Positions 16,398 to 25,128 are shown, counted from the stretch's first letter. The stretch: 64,000 bases of DNA from Kribbibacterium absianum (GCF_030067705.1 NZ_JASJEX010000004.1:124001-188000), one strand, 5' to 3'. Notes: a model not told the origin generated them from the sequence alone. A program made the numbers and translations.

Positions 16398-17423
16398 TTA
16401 CCAGATGCCCAGGAGGGCGCCGAGGATACCAACGCCGAAGAGGGCGAAGATGATCACGATCGGGTTGACGCCCTTCTTGAGCAGCCACATGCAGAGCGCG
16501 GTCAGGCCGAGGGGCAGGAGGCCCGGGAGCAGCTGATCGAGCACGGACTGCAGGGTGGTGGTGCCGACCATGCGGTACTGCTCGGCGCCGGTGTAGGCGT
16601 TGCCGGCCTGGTCAGCCATCTGCTGCACGACGGAGTAGCCGCTGCCAGCGACGCTGCTGAAGGAGTTCAGGCCGTTGGACAGGATGTCCGGGGTGATCGT
16701 GGCGCCGTTCGCAACGCCGTTGAGGGCGTTCACGAGCTCGGTCGCCGCAGGGTACGCGGAGTCGACGCTGCCGTAGTCCGTCGTGGCGAACACGATGGAG
16801 CTCATGTCGATGGAGGTCCAGCGCGGGATCAGCACGCCCATGATGAACATGCCGAGCACGGAGGCGCCCATCGTGACCTTCTGCAGCAGGCCGCCGCCGA
16901 GGTCCTTGGCGATGGAGGCGCCGGCCTGGTAGCCGAACTCCTGCGTGTACCACAGGAAGGCCATACGGACGGCGTTCCAGATCACGAAGAACAGGATCGG
17001 GCCGAGGATGGAGCCAGCGAGCGCCAGGGAAGCGGCGAACGCGCCGAGCACCGGGCGCAGGGTGCCCCAGAAGATGGGGTCGCCGACGCCGGCGAGCGGG
17101 CCCATCATGCCGATCTTGACGCCCTGGATGGCGGCGTCGTCGACGGGGGCACCGTTGGCCTTGGTCTCCTCGAGGGAGAGCTCCACGCCCCAGACGGGGG
17201 CGGCCACGTACGGGTGGGTGTTGAAGAACTCGAGGTGGCGCTTCAGGAACGCCTTCTGGTCCTCGGGATCCTTGTACAGCTTGCGCATCGCCGGGATCAT
17301 GGCGTAGCACCAGCCGACGTTCTGCATACGCTCGTAGTTCCAGTTGGCCTGGAGCAGCCACGTGCGCATAAAGACGGCCTGGCGGTCCTTCTTAGTGAGG
17401 ACGATCTTCTCGGTCTCAGCCAT
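16398..17423 (-). CDS. manZ: PTS mannose/fructose/sorbose family IID component
   Basis: Membrane subunit D of a mannose-class phosphotransferase system; with IIC it forms the sugar channel. The 341-aa length is slightly above the 280-305 usual for IID, with an extended stretch around residues 205-265. Family motifs: the N-terminal RTWLLQANWNYERMQNVGW, HLEFFNTHPYVAAPVWG near residues 63-79, and GMMGPLAGVGDPIFWGTLRP near 106-125. Several hydrophobic segments at the C-terminal end complete the membrane part. ATG start at 17423, 20 bases after IIC. Sugar specificity (mannose, glucose, fructose, others) cannot be read from sequence. Confidence 0.95.
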   Translation of the reverse strand: MAETEKIVLTKKDRQAVFMRTWLLQANWNYERMQNVGWCYAMIPAMRKLYKDPEDQKAFLKRHLEFFNTHPYVAAPVWGVELSLEETKANGAPVDDAAIQGVKIGMMGPLAGVGDPIFWGTLRPVLGAFAASLALAGSILGPILFFVIWNAVRMAFLWYTQEFGYQAGASIAKDLGGGLLQKVTMGASVLGMFIMGVLIPRWTSIDMSSIVFATTDYGSVDSAYPAATELVNALNGVANGATITPDILSNGLNSFSSVAGSGYSVVQQMADQAGNAYTGAEQYRMVGTTTLQSVLDQLLPGLLPLGLTALCMWLLKKGVNPIVIIFALFGVGILGALLGIW

Positions 17424-17443
17424 TGTCTATGCCTCCAATCGGG

Positions 17444-18265
17444 TTACTCGTAGTCGTTCAGGATGTCGTCGAGAGCGTCGCTGCCGCCACCGGCGGTCGC
17501 GACCGCAGCGCTGCCACCGTTGCCGCCGCCGTTGAACTCAGGCGAGAGGTCCAGGTAGACGAGCGCGAGGCACACGCCGATGATGCCCATGGCGATGAGG
17601 CCGAGCTCAGACAGCGAGGCGAGAGAGAAGCCGAGGAAGAAGAACGGCCACACCTTGGGGGAGGCCATCATGTTCATGACCATCGCGTAGCCGACGACGA
17701 CGATGAAGCCGCCAGCGGTGGACAGGCCACCGGTGATCCAGGTCGGAATGGCCTCAAGGCCGGCCTGCACGGCCTCGGCCGGGATGGCCATCAGGATGCC
17801 GGCCGGGATGGCGATGCGGAGACCCTGGCACGCGACGGACAGCCACAGCCAGAGCTCGATGCCGCGGGCGTCGTTCTTCTCGGCGGCGCCGTCGGCGGCG
17901 TGCGCGAAGCCCACGGTGATGGTGCGGACGAAGATGGTCAGCACGGTGCCGGCGACGGCCAGGGGGATGGCCGTGGCGACGGCCACGTCAGCCGAGATGC
18001 CCTGGATGCAGGCGAGGATCGCAGCGCCGACGCCGGCGAGAGCGGCGTCCGGGGCCACGGCGGCACCGATGTTCATCCAGCCGAGGGCGACAAGCTGCAG
18101 GGAGCCGCCGAGCAGGATGCCCGTCTCAATGTTGCCGGTGAAGATGCCGATCAGCGTGCAAGAGAGAATGGGCTGGTGGAACTCCCACTGGTCGAGAACG
18201 GACTCCATGCCGGCCACGAAGGCGACAATGAGAACCAAGATGACTTGAAAGATATTGATGTCCAC
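17444..18265 (-). CDS. manY: PTS mannose/fructose/sorbose family IIC component
   Basis: Channel-forming subunit C of the same PTS, 273 aa, with about seven to eight hydrophobic segments. The family-typical region is WEFHQPILSCTLIGIFTGN near residues 27-45, with GGSLQLVALGWMNIGAAVAPD near 53-73. The last 25 residues are a Gly/Ser/Ala-rich acidic tail. It lies 32 bases after IIAB and 20 before IID, so the three form one transcript. Confidence 0.95.
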   Translation of the reverse strand: MDINIFQVILVLIVAFVAGMESVLDQWEFHQPILSCTLIGIFTGNIETGILLGGSLQLVALGWMNIGAAVAPDAALAGVGAAILACIQGISADVAVATAIPLAVAGTVLTIFVRTITVGFAHAADGAAEKNDARGIELWLWLSVACQGLRIAIPAGILMAIPAEAVQAGLEAIPTWITGGLSTAGGFIVVVGYAMVMNMMASPKVWPFFFLGFSLASLSELGLIAMGIIGVCLALVYLDLSPEFNGGGNGGSAAVATAGGGSDALDDILNDYE

Positions 18266-18297
18266 GAGACTCCTCCTTTACGTGTACGAGTGGGTTG

Positions 18298-19263
18298 TTA
18301 GGGCATCATGTGGTTCTCTTCAATGAGCTTGAAGAGATCCTCGGAGTTGTCGGTCGGCACCTTCTTCGTGTCGAAGGTGATGCCGTCGTCACGCAGGGCG
18401 ATGAACGCGTTCACGTCCTCCTCGGACACGGCGATGGCCTGGGAGACCATCGTCTTGCCGGCGGAGTGCGCGAGGGAGCCGACGTTGATGTGCTTCAGCG
18501 GCACACCGGCCTCCACGAGGGCAAGCGCGTCCTCGGGGTTCTCGAAGATCAGGAAGGCCTTGACGCCGCCGAAGCGCGGGTCCTTGTAGACCTTGGCCAT
18601 CTGGGCGATGGTCGTCACGTTGGCCTTGATCCCCGGAGGCGCGGCCTGGGTGATCAGCGACTTGCGCAGGTCGTCGTGGGCGACGGCGTCGGACACGACG
18701 ATGATGCGGTTGCAGTCGACCGCCTTGGACCAGTACATGGCCACCTGGCCGTGCAGCAGGCGCGAGTCGATACGGGCATGGACGATGTCCATCGGCTCGC
18801 CGTTGCCGGTCATGACGGCAGCGTCGGCGGAAGCGGCCGCAGCCTTCTTCTTGGGCTGGGGCACCAGGCTCTCGGGCTTGACGCGAACGCCCTTGCGGCC
18901 CTCGATGAAGCACTCCGTCGCCACGTCATGGGCAGTCTTCGCCGCGTCGAACCGGGCCGTGTAGGCCTGGATGAGCATCGGCAGGTTGAGGCCGGTCACA
19001 ATGGCCCAACTGTCATGCCCGTCGGCGAACGCGCTGCTCTGGTTGAACGGCGTGCCGCCCCAGAGGTCCACGAGGAAGAGCACCTCGGTCTGGTCGTCAA
19101 AAGAGGCGACCGCGTCCTCGAGCTTCTTCCGGAAGTCGTCGGGTCCTTCGCTCGGCATCAGGGTCACAGCCGCGACATTCTCCTGGTCGCCGAAGACCAT
19201 GGAGCCGGACTGCATGATGCCTTCAGCGAACTTGCCGTGACTTGCCAGGACAATCCCTACCAT
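18298..19263 (-). CDS. manX: PTS mannose family fused IIA-IIB component
   Basis: Cytoplasmic energy-coupling subunit that passes phosphate from HPr to the sugar. The EIIA-man domain (about residues 1-130) has the phospho-His9 in VLASHGKFAEG; a Lys/Ala-rich linker follows (residues 137-150). The EIIB-man domain (about 157-322) has the phospho-His171 in ARIDSRLLHGQV. The ATG at 19263 has AGGAGG seven bases upstream; the in-frame GTG just before it is too close to the ribosome site. First gene of the iiAB-iiC-iiD-DUF956 operon, after a 440-base leader region without genes. Dedicated regulators (ManR/LevR type) are not present nearby. Confidence 0.95.
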   Translation of the reverse strand: MVGIVLASHGKFAEGIMQSGSMVFGDQENVAAVTLMPSEGPDDFRKKLEDAVASFDDQTEVLFLVDLWGGTPFNQSSAFADGHDSWAIVTGLNLPMLIQAYTARFDAAKTAHDVATECFIEGRKGVRVKPESLVPQPKKKAAAASADAAVMTGNGEPMDIVHARIDSRLLHGQVAMYWSKAVDCNRIIVVSDAVAHDDLRKSLITQAAPPGIKANVTTIAQMAKVYKDPRFGGVKAFLIFENPEDALALVEAGVPLKHINVGSLAHSAGKTMVSQAIAVSEEDVNAFIALRDDGITFDTKKVPTDNSEDLFKLIEENHMMP

Positions 19264-19317
19264 CACATAACCTCCTAAGTTTCTCCTAGACTTTTACACG
19301 TACAAAACACGGGCTGA

Positions 19318-19421
19318 ACTATAACGCATCCCTCTCTGTCAGGGGCGATCGCCCGCCGGCTGGCCAGTTGGGGCACCTGACAAAAAAGTGGTTGCTCCTG
19401 AACGATCGTTTCGCTATCGTT
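19318..19421 (-). promoter_or_regulatory. Candidate promoter and operator region of the PTS operon
   Basis: A -10-like TATAGT (19318-19323 on the minus strand) lies about 55 bases before the first PTS gene. Further upstream is the 10-base palindrome AACGATCGTT (19401-19410), with a second AACGAT half-site at 19416-19421. No -35 with good match is seen. The palindrome with a repeated half-site resembles a repressor operator, but no regulator is identified. Confidence 0.35.
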
Positions 19422-19614
19422 ATTCGTTTTTTGGCTGCTTTGAAGATGCTTAAAGGGCCATAGGATTTCAGCTGGGGAAACGCAGCCAAACGGCTCGATC
19501 TAACGGGTGCGACAGGGGGTTCTTAAGGGAGCCTGCCAAGGGCGTCGGGCTCTCTTTTGGCGGCTGTTTCAGCTCCGTCGACAAGGGACAAATCACATTT
19601 TCGGCAGGAATAGG
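19422..19614. other. Non-coding stretch upstream of the PTS operon
   Basis: About 190 bases without a supportable open frame or RNA gene. It includes a weak imperfect hairpin near 19530-19555 (GAGCC...GGCTC followed by TCTTTT on the plus strand), in a region with no plus-strand gene before it. Composition is more AT-rich than the flanking genes. Confidence 0.3.
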
Positions 19615-19648
19615 AAAAAGTTGACCGGTACAAAACGGTCAACTTTTT
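19615..19648 (-). terminator. Terminator after the Xaa-Pro peptidase gene (bidirectional shape)
   Basis: AAAAAGTTGACCG (19615-19627) and CGGTCAACTTTTT (19636-19648) form a perfect 13-bp stem with T-runs on both strands, 55 bases beyond the stop of the minus-strand peptidase gene. Ends the long alaS-to-peptidase gene series. Confidence 0.9.
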
Positions 19649-19703
19649 CTTTCAAGCTATCATCAGGCGGCGGTTTCATGTAGCTGAATGCCACCCAATC
19701 CCA

Positions 19704-20816
19704 TTAGCCTACCGTTCGCAGTTCATGGCCGAGCCTCGTGAACGGGACGTACCCTTCCTCGGTGACCACGCCGGTGTCCTCAAGACGGATACCGAACTCG
19801 CCGGGAAGGTAGATGCCCGGCTCGATGGTGACCACCGAGCCCGCCGGGACGGGCTTGCCCCAGTGCGGAGAGAAGCTCGGGCTCTCGTGGATCTCGATGC
19901 CCACGCCGTGGCCCACGCCGTGGCCAAAGTAGTCGCCGTAGCCGGCCTCGCCGATCACGTCGGCAGCGACGGCATGGACGTCCGCGCCCTTCACGTCCGG
20001 GCGCACGGCCGCCGCCGCGTCCTCGTGGGCCTTGCGGACCACCTCGTAGACGGCCTTCTGCTTCTCGGAGGGCTCCCCCACTGCGACGGTGCGGGTCATG
20101 TCCGCGTGGTAGTCGCAGTAACCGGCGCCGAAGTCCATCACGATGAGGTCGCCCTCACGGATGACCGTGGGGCCAGGCTGGGCGTGCGGGTTCGCGCCGT
20201 TCGCGCCCGTGGCGATGATGGAGCCGAAGGACACCGCGTCGGCGCCGTGGGAGAGCATGTAGTTCTCGAGCTCGGCGCGCACCTCCTGCTCGGTCATGCC
20301 CGGCTTGATGAAGCCGCAGATGTGCTCGAAGGCGTCGTCGGTGATCTCCTGAGCGCGGCGGAGCAGCGCGAGCTCCTCGTCGTCCTTGACCATACGCAGG
20401 GCCTGGAGGTCGCCATGGAGGCGCGGCAACAGGCACGCGGCGCTGCTCTCGAGGAGCCCGGCCTCGAGGCCGTCGACGAAGCCCACCGAGGCGGTGTCCT
20501 CGACGGCCACGACGCGACAGCGGTTCTCGGCCGCGAGACGGGCGACGAACCGCTCGGCGCTCACGCGGTCCATGTCCACCTGCCACGGCGAGTCATCGCC
20601 CAGGCGGTCGAGGAACGCGTGGTAATAGCGGGAGTCGGTGTGGAGCCAGAGACCGTCCTGCGTGACGAACGCGACGTGGGCGGTCTCGTCGTCGAGGACA
20701 CGCTCGGCGCCGGTCAGCCAGCGCAGGTCGGCGTTGCAGCGAATCGCGACGGCATCGTAGCCGCGCTCTTCCATCAGTGCGCGAAGGCGCGCGACGCGCC
20801 CCTCGGTTTGTGCCAT
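19704..20816 (-). CDS. M24 family Xaa-Pro dipeptidase/aminopeptidase
   Basis: Di-metal peptidase that removes N-terminal residues next to proline. The 370-aa product has an N-terminal creatinase-like domain (about 1-130) and a pita-bread catalytic domain. The five metal ligands are visible: Asp in IVMDFGAGY, Asp in HADMTRTVAVG, His in GHGVGHGVGIEIHE, Glu in TIEPGIYLPG and Glu in IRLEDTGVV. The ATG at 20816 has GAGGAGG four bases upstream. In many actinobacteria and Firmicutes a pepP/pepQ-like gene precedes efp; here it instead follows the aroK-aroB pair with a 100-base gap. Confidence 0.95.
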   Translation of the reverse strand: MAQTEGRVARLRALMEERGYDAVAIRCNADLRWLTGAERVLDDETAHVAFVTQDGLWLHTDSRYYHAFLDRLGDDSPWQVDMDRVSAERFVARLAAENRCRVVAVEDTASVGFVDGLEAGLLESSAACLLPRLHGDLQALRMVKDDEELALLRRAQEITDDAFEHICGFIKPGMTEQEVRAELENYMLSHGADAVSFGSIIATGANGANPHAQPGPTVIREGDLIVMDFGAGYCDYHADMTRTVAVGEPSEKQKAVYEVVRKAHEDAAAAVRPDVKGADVHAVAADVIGEAGYGDYFGHGVGHGVGIEIHESPSFSPHWGKPVPAGSVVTIEPGIYLPGEFGIRLEDTGVVTEEGYVPFTRLGHELRTVG

Positions 20817-20917
20817 AGGCCCTCCTCGGTCGTTCATTGGTCACCGAGGGACAGTGTGCCACTCCGGGCCGGCCAAAAGGCGAGACGCGGGACGGAAGAA
20901 TCGACCAGCAGGGGCGC

Positions 20918-22192
20918 CTACTGCTGTTTGGAGGCGCACCACCCGGCCAGGTTGTCCATCAGCACGTCCTCGGGCGCGGCCGTCAGGCGCACGCGGCCCA
21001 CGGCGTAGGGGACTGCGAAGAGGTACCGGTTGGAACGGCGGAAGGCCGCCGCCCTGATGGCCGCTTCGAGGGCCTCGGGGTCGAGCGCCTCCCTCGGCAG
21101 GTCGGCGCCGTCCACCGCAGGGAGCCCCAGACGGTCGAGGAGCGCGTCCTGCGTGAAGACGAAGTCCACGTCGCCGTTCACGATGCCCACGGCAAGGCGC
21201 GCCGAGAACCGCATCCCCTCGCCGAGAAGCGCCCATTGCGGCAGGTTCGGGGCCAACGTCTGCAGCCCCTCGGCGAACGTCTCGCCATAGGCGAGGGACT
21301 GGCGCACCGCAACGGATGTGGACGAGCACACACGGCCGATGCCCCGGGCACTGTCGAGCGCCTGGCGCCCGATGGCCTCGATGTCGCCGGTCGCGATGGC
21401 CTCGCTCCTCATGACGAGCCCGTTGAACCCCTCCTTGCTCTCACAGACGGCCCCCGAGACCTCGTAGGCGCGCGCGAGCAGCGACGCGTCGTCGACGAGC
21501 CCGGCCCCGACGGTGGCGGGCGTCGCGTAGCAGAGCGACATCCGGGGACGTCCCGACACCATGCGCGCCACGGTCCCCACCCCGAGCGCCAACGGGCGCG
21601 CCGGGCAGCGCACGAGGGCGTCCATCGAGGTGGGGAGGGCCGCCAGCGTGGCGCCGCCGCACCAGGTGGAGGCAGCGAAGGCGCAGAGGGACAGCGCGTC
21701 GGCGCCCCCCACGGCCACGATGGCGTCCCCACCGGTTATCGCGTTCTCGGCCAGTGCCTCGAAGAGGCGCTGCGCCTCGGCGACAGTGGCCGCCCGCGCG
21801 CCGGAGGGCACGGAGGCCTCGGACACCGTGAAGCCGGAGTCGGTGGCCTCGCGCCGCACCTTGGTGACGAGGTCCCCGTCCGCGCCCTCTTCCACCACAA
21901 CGAGCGCCCGGCCCGGGCGCCCGACGGCGACCCGCAGGTCCCGGCCGAACCGGTCGAGCACCTCGTCGCCGAAGCGGCAGTCGCACGAGGCGCCGTTGAG
22001 CGAGACGGTCTGGCGCAGGGCCAGGGGTGCCGGTGGCTCCTCGACCTCACCGGCATCGGCGGCGACCTCCTCGGACGCGCCGTCCTGAGGCCCCGGCACG
22101 TCCGTGGCCGGGGCCGCCAGCTCGGACTCCACGAGGGAGGCCTCCTCCCCCAGCTGGGCCTCGACGCCCTTCGGCAGCTCCTCGTGGCTCAT
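20918..22192 (-). CDS. 3-dehydroquinate synthase-like protein (AroB homologue with altered metal site)
   Basis: A 424-aa protein of the dehydroquinate-synthase fold. The NAD-binding loop is recognisable as AIVAVGGADALSLCAF near residues 157-172, and the substrate loop as LAALPTSMDALV near 183-194. The region that normally reads GHTFGHA, with the zinc His, reads YGETFAEG at 302-309; the following HGEAV reads LLGEGM. The usual zinc His residues are therefore Glu or Leu. A 55-residue acidic N-terminal extension precedes the domain. The ATG at 22192 overlaps the aroK stop by four bases. Partner gene context (aroK) points to chorismate synthesis; catalytic ability is doubtful from sequence. Confidence 0.75.
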   Translation of the reverse strand: MSHEELPKGVEAQLGEEASLVESELAAPATDVPGPQDGASEEVAADAGEVEEPPAPLALRQTVSLNGASCDCRFGDEVLDRFGRDLRVAVGRPGRALVVVEEGADGDLVTKVRREATDSGFTVSEASVPSGARAATVAEAQRLFEALAENAITGGDAIVAVGGADALSLCAFAASTWCGGATLAALPTSMDALVRCPARPLALGVGTVARMVSGRPRMSLCYATPATVGAGLVDDASLLARAYEVSGAVCESKEGFNGLVMRSEAIATGDIEAIGRQALDSARGIGRVCSSTSVAVRQSLAYGETFAEGLQTLAPNLPQWALLGEGMRFSARLAVGIVNGDVDFVFTQDALLDRLGLPAVDGADLPREALDPEALEAAIRAAAFRRSNRYLFAVPYAVGRVRLTAAPEDVLMDNLAGWCASKQQ

Positions 22193-22731
22193 AGCAGCCC
22201 CTCCTCCCACAGCAGCTCCGCGCAGTCGCAGGCCACCTCTTCAAAGCTCTTCCCGGTGATCGAGACGCGGTAGTCGCAGACCTCCTCGTAGAGGGGGCGG
22301 CGCCGCTCGTACACACGGGCCGCCTCCGCCAGACCGCCGAGGTCGGGGCGCCGGCGCAGGCTCCGCATCTGGGCCAGGGAGTCCTCGAACGTGCCGTCCA
22401 AGAAGACGACGCTCCCCAGCTCGTGCAGCAGCACGCGGTTGCGCGGCACCTCGACGGTGCCCCCGCCACAGGCCACGAGCAACGACTTCTCGCGAAGCAG
22501 GCCCTCGAGCGCTAGGGTCTCCTCGGCGCGGAACGCGCCCTCCCCTTGCGTGTGCCACACGTTCGGCAGGCTCGCGTGCATCGCGCGCTCCACCAGACGG
22601 TCGAGGTCCACATGGCGGCGATTGAACATCGCGCCCAGATTGCGGGTGACCGTGGACTTGCCGGCCCCGGAGAACCCCACGAACAGGATGTGGTCGCATC
22701 CCTCGTGCTCTATGACCCCGGGGATCCCCAC
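22189..22731 (-). CDS. aroK: Shikimate kinase
   Basis: Phosphorylates shikimate at O3 in the chorismate pathway. The 180-aa P-loop kinase has ILFVGFSGAGKSTVTRNLG (Walker A near residues 15-24) and the substrate Asp in VDLDRLVE. It also has the Arg in GEGAFRAEE and LLVACGGGTVEVPRN, matching the family's GGG motif. The LID region is RRRPLYEEV. The GTG at 22731, with AAGGGA six bases upstream, gives the usual short leader before the P-loop. The four-base overlap with the AroB-like gene shows translational coupling. Confidence 0.93.
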   Translation of the reverse strand: MGIPGVIEHEGCDHILFVGFSGAGKSTVTRNLGAMFNRRHVDLDRLVERAMHASLPNVWHTQGEGAFRAEETLALEGLLREKSLLVACGGGTVEVPRNRVLLHELGSVVFLDGTFEDSLAQMRSLRRRPDLGGLAEAARVYERRRPLYEEVCDYRVSITGKSFEEVACDCAELLWEEGLL

Positions 22732-22762
22732 GTCCGCTCCCTTGTCGCCGCCGGCCGCCGCA

Positions 22763-23251
22763 TTAAGACCATAGCAGCCCCGGGGCCGCCCACGAGACAG
22801 CGCACAGGCCGGCGCACGCACCGTTCATCCATGGGCCGAGCGGGAACGTCCGCTGGCGCCGGATGAGCGAGAAACAGGCGCCAAGGCCGCAGCCGAGAGC
22901 CAGGCCAGCGAGCGCGAACACAGGGCCGGTCACCAGACCCCAGCAGCCGAGCAGCTTCACGTCGCCGAGCCCGAACGCCACTGAGCCGCGGCGTCGGCGC
23001 CAGAGGAGCTCGCCAAACAATGCCGCCGCCGTGACGGCGAGGCCGCCAACCACGCAGGCCGCCGGCGACGGTAAGGAACGACCGAGCAGCGCCCAAAGGG
23101 GCGTCCAGGCCAGAGCATCGGCGCCGAGCGCACGCAGGCATTGCCCGACCACGGCCAACGCGGCCATTGCGGCGAGGATCGGGTTCGGCAGGCGCCGTTC
23201 CCGGGCGTCGACGACGGACGCAGAGGCGGCGAGTGCGAGGAACAAGGCCAT
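22763..23251 (-). CDS. Type IV prepilin peptidase (A24 family), minimal
   Basis: A 162-aa membrane protein with about five to six hydrophobic segments. It carries the two aspartates of A24 aspartic peptidases: the first in VVDARERRLPN (the D...R.PN motif near residues 13-22) and the second in AFGLGDVKLLG (GxGD near 88-91). It lacks the N-terminal methyltransferase domain of PilD and resembles TadV/CpaA-size enzymes that cleave prepilin or flagellin leaders. The ATG shares one base with the yqeG stop (TGATG). No pilin or secretion ATPase gene is in this window, so its substrate lies elsewhere on the chromosome. Confidence 0.87.
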   Translation of the reverse strand: MALFLALAASASVVDARERRLPNPILAAMAALAVVGQCLRALGADALAWTPLWALLGRSLPSPAACVVGGLAVTAAALFGELLWRRRRGSVAFGLGDVKLLGCWGLVTGPVFALAGLALGCGLGACFSLIRRQRTFPLGPWMNGACAGLCAVSWAAPGLLWS

Positions 23252-23775
23252 CAGGCCTCGGAAGCACCGGTATAGGAGGGATCGGGCATCGCGCCCTCCT
23301 CGAACAGGCGGAACACCTGGGTGTACCAGAGGTCCTCGTCGCTTTGCGGGTCCACGAGGATCGGGCGCACCCCGGCCAGGTTGGCCGCCGCCACGTCCGT
23401 GAAGACCTGGTCGCCGATCAGGACGGCCTGCTCGCGCGGGACGCCCATCTTGTCGCACGCGGCCCAGAGGGCGAACGGGGCCGGCTTCATCGCATGGTCG
23501 ATCTTCTCAACGCCGAGGTCCTCGGCAGAGGCGGCCACCTCGGTCCCGTGGAAGTTGTTGGACACGAGGCACAGCGCGAGACCGGCCTTGCGGGCGCGGT
23601 CGAACCAGGCGCGCACGGACTCCGGCGGCGCCGTGCGGTCGCGGGGAACACAGGTGTTGTCCCGGTCGAGCAGGACCAGGCGCACGCCCTGCGTCCTCAG
23701 CTCATCGACGTCCACGTCCTCGACCCGGTGGTACCGGCGCCATGGCTGCGCGAGGGCGTTCTTCAGTGGATTCAT
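23251..23775 (-). CDS. YqeG family HAD-IIIA phosphatase
   Basis: A 174-aa haloacid-dehalogenase-type phosphatase. Motif I is LVLLDRDNTCVPRD near residues 33-46 (nucleophile Asp, with the usual second Asp two residues later). Motif II is CLVSNNF, motif III the Lys in AMKPAPF, and motif IV VLIGDQVFTDVAAAN. YqeG-type enzymes are phosphatidylglycerophosphatase or sugar-phosphate phosphatase candidates; the substrate here is not known. It overlaps mltG by four bases and the prepilin peptidase by one, so all three are coupled. Confidence 0.93.
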   Translation of the reverse strand: MNPLKNALAQPWRRYHRVEDVDVDELRTQGVRLVLLDRDNTCVPRDRTAPPESVRAWFDRARKAGLALCLVSNNFHGTEVAASAEDLGVEKIDHAMKPAPFALWAACDKMGVPREQAVLIGDQVFTDVAAANLAGVRPILVDPQSDEDLWYTQVFRLFEEGAMPDPSYTGASEA

Positions 23776-25046
23776 GAGATGCCTTGGTCCTTCTTGGCCT
23801 GCTCGATGGCCGCGAGGTGCTGCTCGTAGGTCTCCGAGAAGGTGTGGTTGGAATAGGTGCCGTTCTCGATGATGAGGAAGTAGAGGTAGCCCGTGCTCGC
23901 CGGGTTGAGCGCGGCCTCGATGCAGGCCTTGGAGGGCGAGCAGATCGGCGTCGGCGGGAGCCCCTTGTGAAGGTAGGTGTTGTACGCGTTGTCTTCCTTG
24001 AGGTCGTCCGGGGTCACCTCGCGACCGACCACGTACTCGGTGGTCGCGTCCACTTGGAGCGGCATCCCGGCCTTCATGCGGTTGTAGCCCACCGAGGCGA
24101 CGTTGGGACGGTCGGCGTCCGTGGGGGTCTCGCGCTCGATGATCGACGCGAGGATCACGATGTCGTAGTCGTCCATGTCGATGCCGTAGGTGTCCTTGAT
24201 GGACTGCTCCCCTGCGGCGAAGTCGATGGACGCGGTCTGCTTCTGGTACTCGTCGAGCATCGCGCGGATCACGGTGTCGGCCGTCACGTCCTGCCCCGTG
24301 AAGTCGTAGGTGGACCCCCAGAGGAAGCCCTCGAGCGAGTCGTCGGCCACCGCCGAGAGGAACGGGTAGGCGTCCACGTAGTTGGAGGCCTTGGCCTGGG
24401 CCATGAAGTCCTTCGCAGGAATGCCGAGCGCGGCCTCCACCACGTCGGCGGTCTTCGCGACCGTGAGCCCCTCGGCCACGGTCACGCGGCCCTTGGCGCT
24501 GTTGGGGCCCTTCACCAACTGCGCCACAATGTCCTCGACGCTTGTCCCGGCCTTGAACTCGTACGTGCCGGCTTGGATCGAGTTGTCCGCACGCGCCGCC
24601 GAGACGGCCGCGTAGAACGTCTTGAGGTCCTTCACGAGGCCCGCGTCCACGAAGGCCTGCGCGATCTGGTCGCCGCTCGACCCCTCGGGAACCTCCACCT
24701 CCACCGTTCCCGTGGCCGCAGGGGCATCGTTGGCGGGTTTGTTCGGGGCATCGCCGGGCGCCGAGCATCGGGCGATGCCGAAGACGGCGAGACCCACCGC
24801 AGCCACTGCGGCGACGCCGATCACGACGAGGGCGAGCACGCGCCGCGAAGACGGGCCGTTCGACCCGCCGCCGGAACGCCGTGCCGTGGCGCCCCGCGTC
24901 GCGGCAGCCGTGCGCGACGACACGCGGCGCGTCGTCGCGCCCACCGTCGTGCGAGCAGTCCCCGACCCCTGCGAGCGGCCCCGCTGCGTGCGGGGGGTCG
25001 GCCGCCTCGCAGTCGAACCACTGTCATTGCCCATGTGTCGTGCCAC
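23772..25046 (-). CDS. mltG: Endolytic murein transglycosylase MltG
   Basis: Inner-membrane lytic transglycosylase that cuts nascent glycan strands and so sets glycan length. The 424-aa product has a basic, Ser/Thr/Arg-rich cytoplasmic tail (about 1-70) and one membrane helix (RVLALVVIGVAAVAAVGLAV, about 69-88). Then come a LysM-like subdomain and the YceG catalytic domain. The catalytic Glu is in VILASIIERET near 300, followed by SVGYNRMKAGMPLQ and the conserved LPPTPICSPS. The GTG at 25046 has GAGGGG five bases upstream. Sits in the widespread ruvX-mltG neighbourhood. Confidence 0.95.
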   Translation of the reverse strand: MARHMGNDSGSTARRPTPRTQRGRSQGSGTARTTVGATTRRVSSRTAAATRGATARRSGGGSNGPSSRRVLALVVIGVAAVAAVGLAVFGIARCSAPGDAPNKPANDAPAATGTVEVEVPEGSSGDQIAQAFVDAGLVKDLKTFYAAVSAARADNSIQAGTYEFKAGTSVEDIVAQLVKGPNSAKGRVTVAEGLTVAKTADVVEAALGIPAKDFMAQAKASNYVDAYPFLSAVADDSLEGFLWGSTYDFTGQDVTADTVIRAMLDEYQKQTASIDFAAGEQSIKDTYGIDMDDYDIVILASIIERETPTDADRPNVASVGYNRMKAGMPLQVDATTEYVVGREVTPDDLKEDNAYNTYLHKGLPPTPICSPSKACIEAALNPASTGYLYFLIIENGTYSNHTFSETYEQHLAAIEQAKKDQGIS

Positions 25047-25128
25047 TGGTGCCCCTCACCGCAGAGGCATCGCGCCCCCGACGTTCCGGCCGCCCGTCTG
25101 AGGGTCAGCATACGTTTGCTGTGGCGGC

